Source of the DNA: Bacteroidaceae bacterium
Lineage (GTDB): Bacteria; Bacteroidota; Bacteroidia; Bacteroidales; Bacteroidaceae
Direction of reading: 5' to 3'
DNA: 64,000 nt
Assembly (NCBI GenBank): GCA_017427065.1
Contig: JAFRTL010000013.1
Span: forward strand, 1-64,000
Shown: one piece after another, positions 1-8,022 of the stretch
How the letters are laid out: every line of letters starts with the position of its first letter
Position numbering within the stretch: position 1 is the stretch's first letter
The notes under the pieces: generated by a model
The model's input: only the letters and a program-made list of their open reading frames with translations
What the model was told of the DNA's origin: nothing
Database searches by the model: none
Position numbers and translations under genes: made by a program

Positions 1-330
1 ATGTTCTGGAAAAACATCGTAGGATGCTTCACCATCATAACCAAAAGACATCTGCCTTTTATTGTCTGGATCCAGAACCACAAAAGACCATCCCATCATC
101 GTATCTTCAGGATGGATGTAAGACTTAAAATAGCTCATGGTATGGCCGTCTGGTTCCTTCGCTCCCCAAGAATAAAAATAACTTTCCAGCGTATAACTTG
201 CAGTTTTTATTTGCTCCAGATTACCCTTTACCTGTTTCAGATAAGCGTTAGCATCTATCGGCCTTTCAGCACAGCCAATAAGGGTGACGACAATTAACAG
301 GGACAAAAACAATTTTCTCAATAATTCCAT
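1..330 (-). CDS. Lipoprotein, N-terminal part only (possibly TlpA-family)
   Basis: The frame is open from an ATG at 330 to the left edge of the window, giving the first 110 residues of a longer protein. Residues 1-20 are a lipoprotein signal ending in the lipobox LIGC, so the mature protein is probably anchored in the outer membrane. The rest (for example DANAYLKQVKGNLEQIKTAS) resembles the N-terminal segment found ahead of the thioredoxin domain in Bacteroides TlpA-type lipoproteins, but no CxxC is reached, so this family call is from memory and weak. The complementary strand also has an open frame over 1-297; it lacks a signal peptide or family match and is treated as a shadow. Confidence 0.6.
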   Translation of the reverse strand, partial: MELLRKLFLSLLIVVTLIGCAERPIDANAYLKQVKGNLEQIKTASYTLESYFYSWGAKEPDGHTMSYFKSYIHPEDTMMGWSFVVLDPDNKRQMSFGYDGEASYDVFPEH

Positions 331-406
331 AATATCTTAATATTAAATCTGGGGAATATCATCATTGCTGCAAGCTTTGCGTTTATAGTTGCAAAATAAT
401 ATTTGT

Positions 407-1099
407 TCAGAGAAATTCGCCTCCCAATGCTGGCTCTGCACCAATATGGTTCTTTCCCCAAAGATCCCTGCATATCTCAAAAGCATTGCCTTTGGAGTTT
501 TTGTCGCAGATTACATAACTAATCTTTAGTATTTCATCCTCTGTTCCAACTATATGAACCTTATATTCTTCAGCTATTTCTTGCAGCACTTCGTTGCTTA
601 CGGTATAAACATAGATAGCACTTGTACCTCTACATTCTTCTTTTGTCCCTTCTTCTAATTGAATATTGGGACAAGCATCCAATATCTCTGGAATGTCAAT
701 GATGTCTTTATAACTGGCTGCTACCTCATTCCATTCGCATTCAGCATAAAAATAAGCATTCTCTCCTATATTCGTATAAATAGGGGGATAATAACCTAAT
801 TTAAAATTATTATCTTTTTCAACTAACTCAAGGCCTCTCTCAGCCAACTTCTGAATTATCACTTCTTTATTTGAAGGATGGTAATAGATCCACGCTTTGG
901 TATCGAGGTACGTGAAATGTATTTTCTGGGATTTAGACCATAACCACCAATAAGTACCATCATCAACATCTCTTGTATCAGTACCTTTGACAGTATTCTG
1001 CACTTCAGGCTCGAGCACCTCTTCCGTATCATTGCTGCAAGCTGTAAAGCCAAGGGGCATTGCCAGCATCATACAAATGAATAATGATTTAGCTCTCAT
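407..1099 (-). CDS. Lipoprotein resembling a stand-alone S8 subtilase N-terminal prodomain
   Basis: A 230-residue protein with a lipoprotein signal (Cys21 in the lipobox GFTAC). The C-terminal part, with LQEIAEEYKVHIVGTEDE followed by CDKNSKGNAFEIC and ending at GAEPALGGEF, looks like the N-terminal prodomain that precedes the catalytic domain in Bacteroidales S8 serine peptidase lipoproteins. That prodomain typically has a CDKNSxGNALxMA segment and an AEPD segment just before the protease. Here the gene stops at exactly that point and no catalytic Asp/His/Ser domain follows on either strand. It could be a protease inhibitor or chaperone-like orphan, or a gene shortened by a deletion. A good -7 box lies at 1122-1129. 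The function is unproven. Confidence 0.65.
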   Translation of the reverse strand: MRAKSLFICMMLAMPLGFTACSNDTEEVLEPEVQNTVKGTDTRDVDDGTYWWLWSKSQKIHFTYLDTKAWIYYHPSNKEVIIQKLAERGLELVEKDNNFKLGYYPPIYTNIGENAYFYAECEWNEVAASYKDIIDIPEILDACPNIQLEEGTKEECRGTSAIYVYTVSNEVLQEIAEEYKVHIVGTEDEILKISYVICDKNSKGNAFEICRDLWGKNHIGAEPALGGEFL

Positions 1100-1121
1100 A
1101 TTACTTCTGTTTTTAATAATG

Positions 1122-1129
1122 CAAATATA
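1122..1129 (-). promoter_or_regulatory. Predicted -7 box for the lipoprotein at 407-1099
   Basis: Read on the minus strand this is TATATTTG, a perfect match to the Bacteroidetes -7 consensus TAnnTTTG, 22 bp upstream of the ATG at 1099. Confidence 0.6.
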
Positions 1130-1189
1130 TAGTTTCTTTTCCTATTAAATGCAAGAATCCTAAAACCTTGCATGCATTATCAATATTTT

Positions 1190-2332
1190 TTATTCCCCAT
1201 ACTCCACGAAGTGGCGGTCGTAGCTTAGGGCACCGAAGATGCCAAAGCCATTTTGGACGTTGTGATAAATACCTACGACACTCTCTTTGTCATTAAAAGA
1301 ATCAACATAGTCTTCCATCGATTTTAGGTATTTGTAATAATCGGGAGTTATGGCCTGCAGCTCTATCAATACACGTGGGGAAATCCTATAGGCATCCTCA
1401 ATTTTGTCTCTGCCATCGGAGTCCACAAATGTATCCAAGGAACCAGGGTACATATATACTGCAAACATATAAGGATATGGCTTTTGTATATCAATGCTGA
1501 AAGTATGATCTCGTCCGTTGAAGGTATTGTTGGTGAAAGCAGTGGTGTAAGCAAGTGTATTGTAAAAATAGTTCCCTATCCAACTCCCCCATAATGAGTC
1601 AGGATTAATAGCATTAGGCCTACTAAATAATGGGTCATCAGAGCTGAAGTCGTTTCTGAAACGATAATTCACATAAGTAGAATAAACTTCTCCACTTGTA
1701 CCATTTCTTACATAAAAATATCCTTCTCGTTCACTGCGCACACGCAAACGGTAATACCTTTCACCACCCGCATCAGAAATGCGGCACTTCAGACGCATGA
1801 TGGTATCTATACTCAACTGATTATCTGTGATTATAGAATCTTGTATTATCTTATGCTCCACCACTGCTATTTGAGGCTTAGCTGGAACGGTGGCTTCTGC
1901 AAATGCCTCTTCTCCTCCAACAGTAGCTGTGATCTTGATATGATCACCAACCTGAGGTTTATAATCGGTCACATATCCCTTAGTATCTGCATCTAACGTC
2001 AGCTGATACCTTTCACTTCCATTCACCACTGCCTCTACATGAGCATCGAGAACAGCTGTGTACTTGTAAAAATCATTCTTCATTAATGGATGCCAATCTA
2101 CAGAATAATTATTGATTTGCTCATAACCATAGGTTCCTGGCAGTATGGGTATATCTGTGATGGAATATGTCCTGTTCACGTAAACGCTCAAAGTGCTACC
2201 CTCTATGGCAAGCGCATTGATGGTGAGAGTATGATCAAGGGCTTCTGACGTATCCACAAAGTCGATGGTGCGTTCACAGGAGGTACTGAGAACACTCAGC
2301 AATAAAGCTATTATATATGTATAGTATTTCAT
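1190..2332 (-). CDS. DUF4249 lipoprotein of transport unit 1
   Basis: A 380-residue lipoprotein (lipobox STSC, Cys19) of the DUF4249 family, whose members sit beside TonB-dependent receptors in Bacteroidetes and are thought to be surface or periplasmic partners of the receptor. It shares with its paralogues at 11248 and 16561 the segment DSIMRL/DTIMRL..RI.D.GGE.YYRLR, an FSSDD/FSDDELF motif and, with the 11248 copy, the C-terminal tail GIFGALSYDRHFVEYGE. Its ATG follows the receptor stop by only 6 bp, so the two are co-transcribed and probably translationally coupled. The ligand is unknown. The last 22 bp of the gene recur nearly unchanged at 6469-6490. Confidence 0.9.
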   Translation of the reverse strand: MKYYTYIIALLLSVLSTSCERTIDFVDTSEALDHTLTINALAIEGSTLSVYVNRTYSITDIPILPGTYGYEQINNYSVDWHPLMKNDFYKYTAVLDAHVEAVVNGSERYQLTLDADTKGYVTDYKPQVGDHIKITATVGGEEAFAEATVPAKPQIAVVEHKIIQDSIITDNQLSIDTIMRLKCRISDAGGERYYRLRVRSEREGYFYVRNGTSGEVYSTYVNYRFRNDFSSDDPLFSRPNAINPDSLWGSWIGNYFYNTLAYTTAFTNNTFNGRDHTFSIDIQKPYPYMFAVYMYPGSLDTFVDSDGRDKIEDAYRISPRVLIELQAITPDYYKYLKSMEDYVDSFNDKESVVGIYHNVQNGFGIFGALSYDRHFVEYGE

Positions 2333-2338
2333 AGCACA

Positions 2339-5191
2339 TTAAAGTTTTAAGGTGAGACTGATGGATGGCATGATGGGGAACATACATACGGCCTTCAGGG
2401 CAGGTATGTTGTTGTCGAATCCCCAAAATACGTATGACACATTCTGCTGGTTATACAGATTGAAGATGGTAATGTCGCAGATCATTTCACCAATGCCTAC
2501 ACTGCCATGATGCGACAAGCCCACATCTAAGCGATGAGAGGCTGGCAGGGTATAAGAATTACGGATAGGATAGGTCTTAAAACGTACAAGTCTGTCAACC
2601 CCAGTATTTTCATTGTAATGGTTAGCAATTTCATCATATTCGGCCATGGTATAACCAGTGGTGGTAATAGTCGCCAGATTGGCACGTCTTCCACTCTGAT
2701 AGGTCCATGCTCCCACAAAGTCCCAGTTCTTACTTAGGCGCTGCGTGATGGTGATATTGAAATTGTGTCTGCGATCGCCTGGGGCGAAGAATTCACGCCC
2801 GCTGTCCAGTTCCATGCCTGGACGATCGAAGGTGCGGAGCGACTTAGACCAAGTATAGCTGACCATTCCCTGCGTATTTCCGATGGTCTTCTGTGCCAGG
2901 AACTCTACACCAAAAGCACGACCCTTGCCTTGCGCCACCATATTGCGCCAGTCATTATCGTTTGAGTTAAAGTAGTCATCCTTGTAATCCACAGCGCCAT
3001 CCAGCCACTTGTAATAACCTTCCACAGATAGCTCTATGCCGTTTTTCAAGTTATGGCTTACTCCCAAGGATAGCTGGTCTGAACGCCCTAAATCCATGTC
3101 CTTAGTAAATGGTATCCAGATAGAGGCTGGTCTATCTAAAGAACTGCTGGTCAGCTGGAAGATGCCTTGCGACATGCGGGTGAAGGAGGCTTTCAAGGAG
3201 GTACGCTCATTGAACAGCAGTCGCATGGAGGCACGGGGTTCCAGCATCAGTTTGGTCTCACCATCCGACTGGTAGGATGATAGGCGTAAGCCTGCATGAA
3301 CTTTCAAGAAAGAAGTGATATTCCAGTCGTCTTCTGCGTAGGCTGCTATCGTAGTCATTGGTACATACTCCAATGAACCATAACCAGCACTGCTGGTTCT
3401 TTCTTCTGTATAACGATCATCTCCCAAACCTGTATTCTCAACTATTTCGTAGCTCTTCGCCACTTTGGTGTATGTAGAGAACTCACGTCCTACGCGTGGC
3501 AGCAGTTCCATGCGGTTGCCTTGTACGCCTGCATAGAAATCATGCTTGTCTTGCCACTTATAGTTGATGCCCAAACTGGCCTGCCAGTCGTGTATCTTTG
3601 AGAAATACTTGCTGGAACTCTCCTCCTCATAATACGAGTAAAGTTCGGCTCCACCTTCACCATGATCCCCGAAGTCTAACCCTTCTTTCGTGACAAGGAG
3701 ATCATCATAGCCCAACTGGTAGTCATAGTCGCTGTAACCAAGGCGGGCATCCAGTTGGAAATCAGCACTGAACTGATGGGTGTAGTGCAAGCCTCCCAAA
3801 ATATTGTTCCACTGATCTATATGGCGACTGGTGGAAGTGGTATTGGTGTAAAGAGTAGCAGGTTTTGGCTCATCATTGGGACGTGAAGGTTTTATCATTT
3901 GTATCCTTTCGAAGTGCTGCTTAGTGGTATTCGGCTTATCATTGTTCTTATCGTTGCCCATATAGAACATGGCTGTGAGCTTGTCCTTCTCAGAGAACTT
4001 ATGTACCAACTTGGCATTCATATCCCAGTAGCGCATGTGAGTATAGTCGTTCATCTGTCCAGGGTTGTCGTAGATCACCTCTGCCAGAAGGGGCTTCACG
4101 ATGGCCTTGAAATAAGAGGCACGGGCAGCGATGTTGAAAGAGGTGTGCCCCTTCCAGATAGGACCGTCCACCTGCACACGAGAGGCCAACATGCCTGCAG
4201 TGAGGCTGGCGTGGTATTTCTCCATATCGCCATCTTGCAAGCTCACGTCGATGACGCTGGAGAGACGGTTGCCAAAGCGGGCAGGGAAAGCGCCCTTGTA
4301 GAGCACTACATCGTCCATCACATCTGCATTGTAGGCGGAGGTGAAGCCTTGCAGGTGCTCAGGATTATAGAGTGTGAAGCCATCCATGAGGAAGAGGTTC
4401 TGGTCGTAGTCGCCACCACGCACGTAGATGCCCGACTTGCCATCGCCTGCCGACTGGACGCCTGGCAACTTCTGGAGTGACTTCAAGACATCCACCTCAC
4501 CAAGCAGGGCTGGCATCTTGCGTATCTGCTCCACGCTCATGGCAATCGCACTCATCTGAGCACTTTGTACGCCAAAATTGTGACGCGTGCCATAGACTTC
4601 TACTTCTTGAAGCGTGGTGCCTGGCACCAGCGCTACATTCAGCTGGCGATTGCCATAGAGCTTCAGCTGATGGGTCTTTGAGGCATAACCCACATAACTG
4701 AACACCAGCTCAAAGTCCACGTTGTTGGGCTGTGTGAGGGTATAGTAGCCATTGGCATTGGAAGTGGTACCCGTACGTCGCTGTGGGTTATAGATACTGG
4801 CTCCTGCCAAGGGCTCGCCTGTCTGTGCATCTGTGACGCGTCCGCTCAGCACCACGTTGCGCACCTGCACACGCTGTCGCATCAGCAGGATGTGGTTGCC
4901 TTCTATCTCAAACCTCACGGGCTGTCCCTCGAACGCGGTATTCAGCACATTCTTCAGCGAGGAATTGCGCACATTCAGGGTGATGGGCTCTGCCAACTGC
5001 ACATCCTCGCTATAGACAAAGGTGTAGTCTGTGGCTGCCTCCACTGCCCTGACAAACTCAGCCAACGAAGCACGGTTCAGCTCCAGCGTCAGGCGGTCGC
5101 TGCGCTGTGCATGCAAGGGTGTACAGAGAAGGAGGAGCAGGCAAAAGGAAAGCATTGGGACAAGTAGGATTTTATTATCATTAACCTTCAT
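2339..5191 (-). CDS. TonB-dependent receptor with STN signalling domain, unit 1
   Basis: A 950-residue outer-membrane receptor. A signal peptide ends near residue 29 (LHAQ). An STN (secretin/TonB N-terminal) domain follows at about 33-107, then a carboxypeptidase-regulatory-like domain at about 113-198 (VVLSGRVTDAQTGEPLAGAS), a plug from about 205 with LPGVQSAGDGKSGIYVRGG and LDGFTLYNP-type motifs (here LMDGFTLYNPEHL), and a 22-strand-type barrel ending in SLTLKL. STN domains signal through a FecR-type anti-sigma factor, which fits the upstream gene at 5181-5711; the two reading frames overlap by 11 bp. It is clearly paralogous to the receptors at 8592 and 13934, which lack STN. The substrate cannot be read from the sequence. 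Confidence 0.95.
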   Translation of the reverse strand: MKVNDNKILLVPMLSFCLLLLLCTPLHAQRSDRLTLELNRASLAEFVRAVEAATDYTFVYSEDVQLAEPITLNVRNSSLKNVLNTAFEGQPVRFEIEGNHILLMRQRVQVRNVVLSGRVTDAQTGEPLAGASIYNPQRRTGTTSNANGYYTLTQPNNVDFELVFSYVGYASKTHQLKLYGNRQLNVALVPGTTLQEVEVYGTRHNFGVQSAQMSAIAMSVEQIRKMPALLGEVDVLKSLQKLPGVQSAGDGKSGIYVRGGDYDQNLFLMDGFTLYNPEHLQGFTSAYNADVMDDVVLYKGAFPARFGNRLSSVIDVSLQDGDMEKYHASLTAGMLASRVQVDGPIWKGHTSFNIAARASYFKAIVKPLLAEVIYDNPGQMNDYTHMRYWDMNAKLVHKFSEKDKLTAMFYMGNDKNNDKPNTTKQHFERIQMIKPSRPNDEPKPATLYTNTTSTSRHIDQWNNILGGLHYTHQFSADFQLDARLGYSDYDYQLGYDDLLVTKEGLDFGDHGEGGAELYSYYEEESSSKYFSKIHDWQASLGINYKWQDKHDFYAGVQGNRMELLPRVGREFSTYTKVAKSYEIVENTGLGDDRYTEERTSSAGYGSLEYVPMTTIAAYAEDDWNITSFLKVHAGLRLSSYQSDGETKLMLEPRASMRLLFNERTSLKASFTRMSQGIFQLTSSSLDRPASIWIPFTKDMDLGRSDQLSLGVSHNLKNGIELSVEGYYKWLDGAVDYKDDYFNSNDNDWRNMVAQGKGRAFGVEFLAQKTIGNTQGMVSYTWSKSLRTFDRPGMELDSGREFFAPGDRRHNFNITITQRLSKNWDFVGAWTYQSGRRANLATITTTGYTMAEYDEIANHYNENTGVDRLVRFKTYPIRNSYTLPASHRLDVGLSHHGSVGIGEMICDITIFNLYNQQNVSYVFWGFDNNIPALKAVCMFPIMPSISLTLKL

Positions 5192-5711
5192 CTTCTGCCC
5201 CTCCTTTCTTAATGAGAATCGTTGGTCCTTGACGGACTATTTGCAGATTGGCTACGCGCTGTAACAGATCGAGAATGGTGTCGAGCGTTTCATCTCCAGA
5301 GAAGGTAGCTGTGATGTGGTAGTCCTTCAGTTCCTCATCTGCGATGCGGATATCAGAGGCGAAGCTCTGGTTGAGCTCCTCCACGATCTGCTGCAAAGGC
5401 ACTTGCTGGAAGGTCATGGCTCCACGCAGGTGCATCTGCGACTCCTGCACAGGGGTCCCCTCTACAGGTGCTGACGACTTATCAAAGATAGGTTTAATAA
5501 ACGTGCCATACATGGCCCATCCCACAACGAACATAAGGATCACGGCTACTGACGCAGCAGCTCGTCCGAGCCAACGCCAGCGTAGCCGTGAGTCCTGTTC
5601 CCTAAGCCTGCGTTCGAGCAACGGCCAGGTGCTTTCTTTGGAATACTTCCCGCGTGGGGAGCGGGTAGATTGGGCTAACTGTACCCAAAACGCATCATTT
5701 ACTGTTTCCAT
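5181..5711 (-). CDS. Minimal FecR-like anti-sigma factor (TM plus DUF4974 only)
   Basis: A 176-residue single-pass membrane protein. Residues 1-48 form a short basic cytosolic part ending in RLREQDSRLRWRWLGR, a membrane segment lies at about 50-70 (AAASVAVILMFVVGWAMYG), and the periplasmic part from about 95 (FQQVPLQQIVEELNQSF) to the end is a DUF4974 domain. Standard Bacteroidetes FecR proteins are about 300-380 residues because a FecR domain of roughly 95 residues lies between membrane and DUF4974; that domain is absent here. It overlaps the receptor start by 11 bp and is divergent from the ECF sigma factor at 5870, its expected partner. The function as anti-sigma factor is inferred from context. 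Confidence 0.8.
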   Translation of the reverse strand: METVNDAFWVQLAQSTRSPRGKYSKESTWPLLERRLREQDSRLRWRWLGRAAASVAVILMFVVGWAMYGTFIKPIFDKSSAPVEGTPVQESQMHLRGAMTFQQVPLQQIVEELNQSFASDIRIADEELKDYHITATFSGDETLDTILDLLQRVANLQIVRQGPTILIKKGGAEDEG

Positions 5712-5830
5712 ATTTCTATCGCTTTTTTATGAAGACAACCAAGGTCGAAAAACTCCCTACGCCAACTATGTTAAAAAATGCTAAACCATATTTTTTCGTT
5801 TATTCCTGCATTGAGTTTCAGAGAAAAGCC

Positions 5831-5838
5831 TACCTTTG
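5831..5838 (+). promoter_or_regulatory. Predicted -7 box for the ECF sigma gene
   Basis: TACCTTTG matches TAnnTTTG, 31 bp upstream of the ATG at 5870. The promoter looks like a primary-sigma (house-keeping) promoter. No clear box was seen for the divergent anti-sigma/receptor operon, which may use the ECF sigma factor itself. Confidence 0.55.
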
Positions 5839-5869
5839 CAAGCACGATGAGTAAAAAGTTAAGAAACAG

Positions 5870-6418
5870 ATGACCGAACAAGATATCAGGCGTTACTTGA
5901 GGGAGATGAGTGAGGACAGCTCTGAGCAGGCTTTCCACTCGTTTTATGACCTGACGTACGATCGTCTGTTCCGCATCGCCTATTATTTCGTACAGAACCA
6001 TGACCTGGCGCAGGAGACGGTGCTCGATGCGTTCATGAACGTGTGGAACGCACGTAGCGGACTGTTGCAGATTGCCAATATCGAGGATTATCTCTTCGTG
6101 GTGACCAAGAGGGCTGCGCTGAATGCCCTGAAGAAAGAGAAACGGCACGTCACGCAAGACAGGGATGTGGTGGACCTGTCGGACACCACTGAAACGGGGA
6201 CCACCCCAGAGCATATCCTGATCACTGAGGAGCTCTTTGCGCGCTATGTGAAGGCGCTCGATCGCCTGCCTGAGCGCTGTAGGGAGGTCTTTATCCTTAT
6301 CCGTGAAGAGGGACTCTCTTATGCTGAAGTGGCAGAGAGGCTAAACATCAGCGAGAACACCGTGGATGCGCAGTTACAGAAAGCCACTGCACGCCTCCAC
6401 GAGTTGCTTGGCATCTGA
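5870..6418 (+). CDS. ECF-type RNA polymerase sigma-70 factor
   Basis: A 182-residue sigma factor. The region 2 helix pair is visible as FHSFYDLTYDRLFRIAYYFV and HDLAQETVLDAFMNVW; region 4 is visible as LDRLPERCREVFILIREEGL followed by SYAEVAERLNISENTVDAQL, the helix-turn-helix that reads the -35 element. The length is typical for FecI-like sigma factors of Bacteroidetes. It is transcribed away from its likely anti-sigma factor (5181-5711), with 158 bp between, rather than leading the operon as is more usual. The predicted target is the promoter of the anti-sigma/receptor/DUF4249 operon. Confidence 0.92.
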   Translation: MTEQDIRRYLREMSEDSSEQAFHSFYDLTYDRLFRIAYYFVQNHDLAQETVLDAFMNVWNARSGLLQIANIEDYLFVVTKRAALNALKKEKRHVTQDRDVVDLSDTTETGTTPEHILITEELFARYVKALDRLPERCREVFILIREEGLSYAEVAERLNISENTVDAQLQKATARLHELLGI

Positions 6419-6468
6419 GGGTAAGACCTCTCAGATACTGAGTTCCTCAGTTAATTTTTGAACTGTCT

Positions 6469-6490
6469 TTATTCCCCCTACTCCACGAAG
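6469..6490 (-). repeat. Orphan copy of a DUF4249 gene 3' end
   Basis: On the minus strand these 22 bp match the last 22 bp of the DUF4249 gene at 1190-1211 with a single mismatch (a T changed to G that turns the Tyr codon TAT of the tail into TAG). They lie 27 bp downstream of the lipoprotein stop at 6518 and outside any gene. Together with 1190-1211 they form direct repeats flanking transport unit 1. Confidence 0.75.
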
Positions 6491-6517
6491 TTAGACAGGA
6501 GCGATGCCCCTACCCCT

Positions 6518-7132
6518 TTAATGCCACTCCTTGATGATGACAAGGTCATTGAATTTTACTTCCCTTATATCATACCACGAAAAGAAATAATTATAATGAC
6601 ATACAAAGTAATACCAGTCACTCACATATTCTCTTGGCACAGTAAAAGAATCATCTAATGAAAGATCACTCGTTGTGAAAAAGTTATATTCAACCATTTG
6701 CCCCCAACAAGAATATAGGCTGACTCTAAGATACATACCTTCATATTCCTCCTTCGCATAATCAAGATATTTTTCTGGGAAATAAAACTTAAATATATAA
6801 GGATTTACCCCATCAGGGTCAATGGCATAGAGATCCCCCACGTCTAGTTGAGTTATATCCTTTTCGAAGTCCTTTATCTTAGCGTTATTAAAATCATCAA
6901 ACCAATCTCGATGATCGCGCCCTTTCTGCCCTTTTTTATCAGGTTGTTCTTCATCTGCCTGCTGTGAAGACCTGCTGGGACGCAGAGCACGCTGTGCATC
7001 TGCAATCGTCTGATAATCTAACATAGGAGTACTCACTTCTTCCTGCATCATCAGAGGTTCTGAATCGTCAGAACAAGAAAGCAAGGTCATAGCCAAGAGA
7101 CCTGCAAACAGATATGCGATATTAGTTTTCAT
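6518..7132 (-). CDS. Lipoprotein with GRDHRD motif, copy 2
   Basis: A 204-residue lipoprotein (lipobox LLSC, Cys20). Residues 71-76 are GRDHRD, preceded by a charged linker (DKKGQK), and a segment VGDLYAIDPDGVNPYIFKFY begins near 97. It is a close paralogue of the next gene (7165-7776): the first 50 residues are almost identical, while the C-terminal parts diverge strongly. A third member is at 19462-20136. I recognise no known domain. Both genes read the same way with 32 bp between stop and start, so they are probably one operon from the promoter at 7797-7804. Confidence 0.8.
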   Translation of the reverse strand: MKTNIAYLFAGLLAMTLLSCSDDSEPLMMQEEVSTPMLDYQTIADAQRALRPSRSSQQADEEQPDKKGQKGRDHRDWFDDFNNAKIKDFEKDITQLDVGDLYAIDPDGVNPYIFKFYFPEKYLDYAKEEYEGMYLRVSLYSCWGQMVEYNFFTTSDLSLDDSFTVPREYVSDWYYFVCHYNYFFSWYDIREVKFNDLVIIKEWH

Positions 7133-7164
7133 AGCATTCTACAATTGATTCCAGTGATGATCAT

Positions 7165-7776
7165 TTAGCGCCACTCCTTGATGATAACCATGTCTTTAAC
7201 TTGAGTTTCCCTCATAAATAAAGATGAACTAGAATAACTCTGAATGAAATAGTATTTAAAACAATAGCAGTCACTCACGTAATATCTTGGAATTGTAAAA
7301 AAGTCATCCAAAGAGAAATTCTCGGAATAATATATTCTATCTCTAATAAATGCCCCACTAGAGTTATATAACATAACTTTTACACACATACCTTCATATT
7401 TCTTTGCTTCCTCCTTTAATTCATCAGGGAAATAGAACTTAAAGATGTAGGGATTAACACCATCTGGATCTATAGCGTAAAGTTCACCTAAACTGAGTAC
7501 GGAACCTGTATCTAAGCTTTTCAGACGCTCATTTGTCCAGTCATGAAACCAATCACGATGGTCGCGTCCTTTCTCCCCTTTCTTATCAGGTTGCTCCCCC
7601 TCCATCTGCTGTGAAGTTCTGGGACGCAGTGCACGCTGTGCATCTGAAGCTGTCTGATATTCCAACATAGGAGTACTCACTTCTTCCTGCATCATCAGAG
7701 GCTCCAAGTCGTCTGAACAAGAAAGCATGGTAACGGCCAAGAAGCCTGCAAACAGATATGCAATATTAGTTTTCAT
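7165..7776 (-). CDS. Lipoprotein with GRDHRD motif, copy 1
   Basis: The start at 7776 is chosen because MKTNIAYLFAGF matches the paralogue at 7132, rather than the in-frame ATG 12 bp earlier. The product has 203 residues, Cys20 in the lipobox (MLSC), GRDHRD at about 70-75 and the segment LGELYAIDPDGVNPYIFKFY. The C-terminal half shares an alternation of aromatic and polar residues with its neighbours (for example IPRYYVSDCYCFKYYF) and ends VIIKEWR against VIIKEWH in the paralogue. This is a small, fast-diverging family found here only near the TonB/DUF4249 units. The function is unknown. Confidence 0.8.
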   Translation of the reverse strand: MKTNIAYLFAGFLAVTMLSCSDDLEPLMMQEEVSTPMLEYQTASDAQRALRPRTSQQMEGEQPDKKGEKGRDHRDWFHDWTNERLKSLDTGSVLSLGELYAIDPDGVNPYIFKFYFPDELKEEAKKYEGMCVKVMLYNSSGAFIRDRIYYSENFSLDDFFTIPRYYVSDCYCFKYYFIQSYSSSSLFMRETQVKDMVIIKEWR

Positions 7777-7796
7777 AGCATCTATCATTAGTAATG

Positions 7797-7804
7797 CAAA
7801 TATA
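7797..7804 (-). promoter_or_regulatory. Predicted -7 box for the GRDHRD lipoprotein pair
   Basis: Minus strand TATATTTG, 20 bp upstream of the ATG at 7776. Unlike the other lipoprotein promoters of this region, no TTTGTAMACT tandem operator lies upstream of it. Confidence 0.6.
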
Positions 7805-7906
7805 GATGTTTAATCCTACAAATCCAACATTTATAGGGTATCCCTAATGACTCATTGCGCCAAAAACGCCCATTTCATCGGCAAAATCAAGATTTGCCTC
7901 CTATAA

Positions 7907-7988
7907 TTTGTACACTAGTGTACAATAAAATGTACACTATTTGTACACTCCAAAATGAAAAAGAAGTGTTCGGGTCCATTTATCTTTG
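7907..7988 (+). promoter_or_regulatory. Promoter of unit 2 with tandem 11-bp operator
   Basis: Three copies of an 11-mer are visible: TTTGTACACTA (7907-7917), AATGTACACTA (7929-7939) and TTTGTACACTC (7940-7950). The last two are directly adjacent. The first copy is also half of the perfect palindrome TGTACACTAGTGTACA (7909-7924). After 30 bp comes the -7 box TATCTTTG (7981-7988), and the lipoprotein ATG is at 8023. The same arrangement is at 13402-13480 and 20164-20223. The position just upstream of the -33 region is that expected of an activator site. Confidence 0.8.
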
Positions 7989-8022
7989 CGACAAAGGAAA
8001 CAAAACTTCAAATCATACAGCC

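Noticed and set aside
1..297. Plus-strand frame at the left edge
   Set aside because: The opposite strand encodes a lipoprotein signal with good lipobox over the same bases; the plus frame has no recognisable features.
7855..8022. Longer start (ATG 7855) for the unit 2 lipoprotein
   Set aside because: It would read through the operator and the -7 box, and the lipoprotein signal begins only at 8023.
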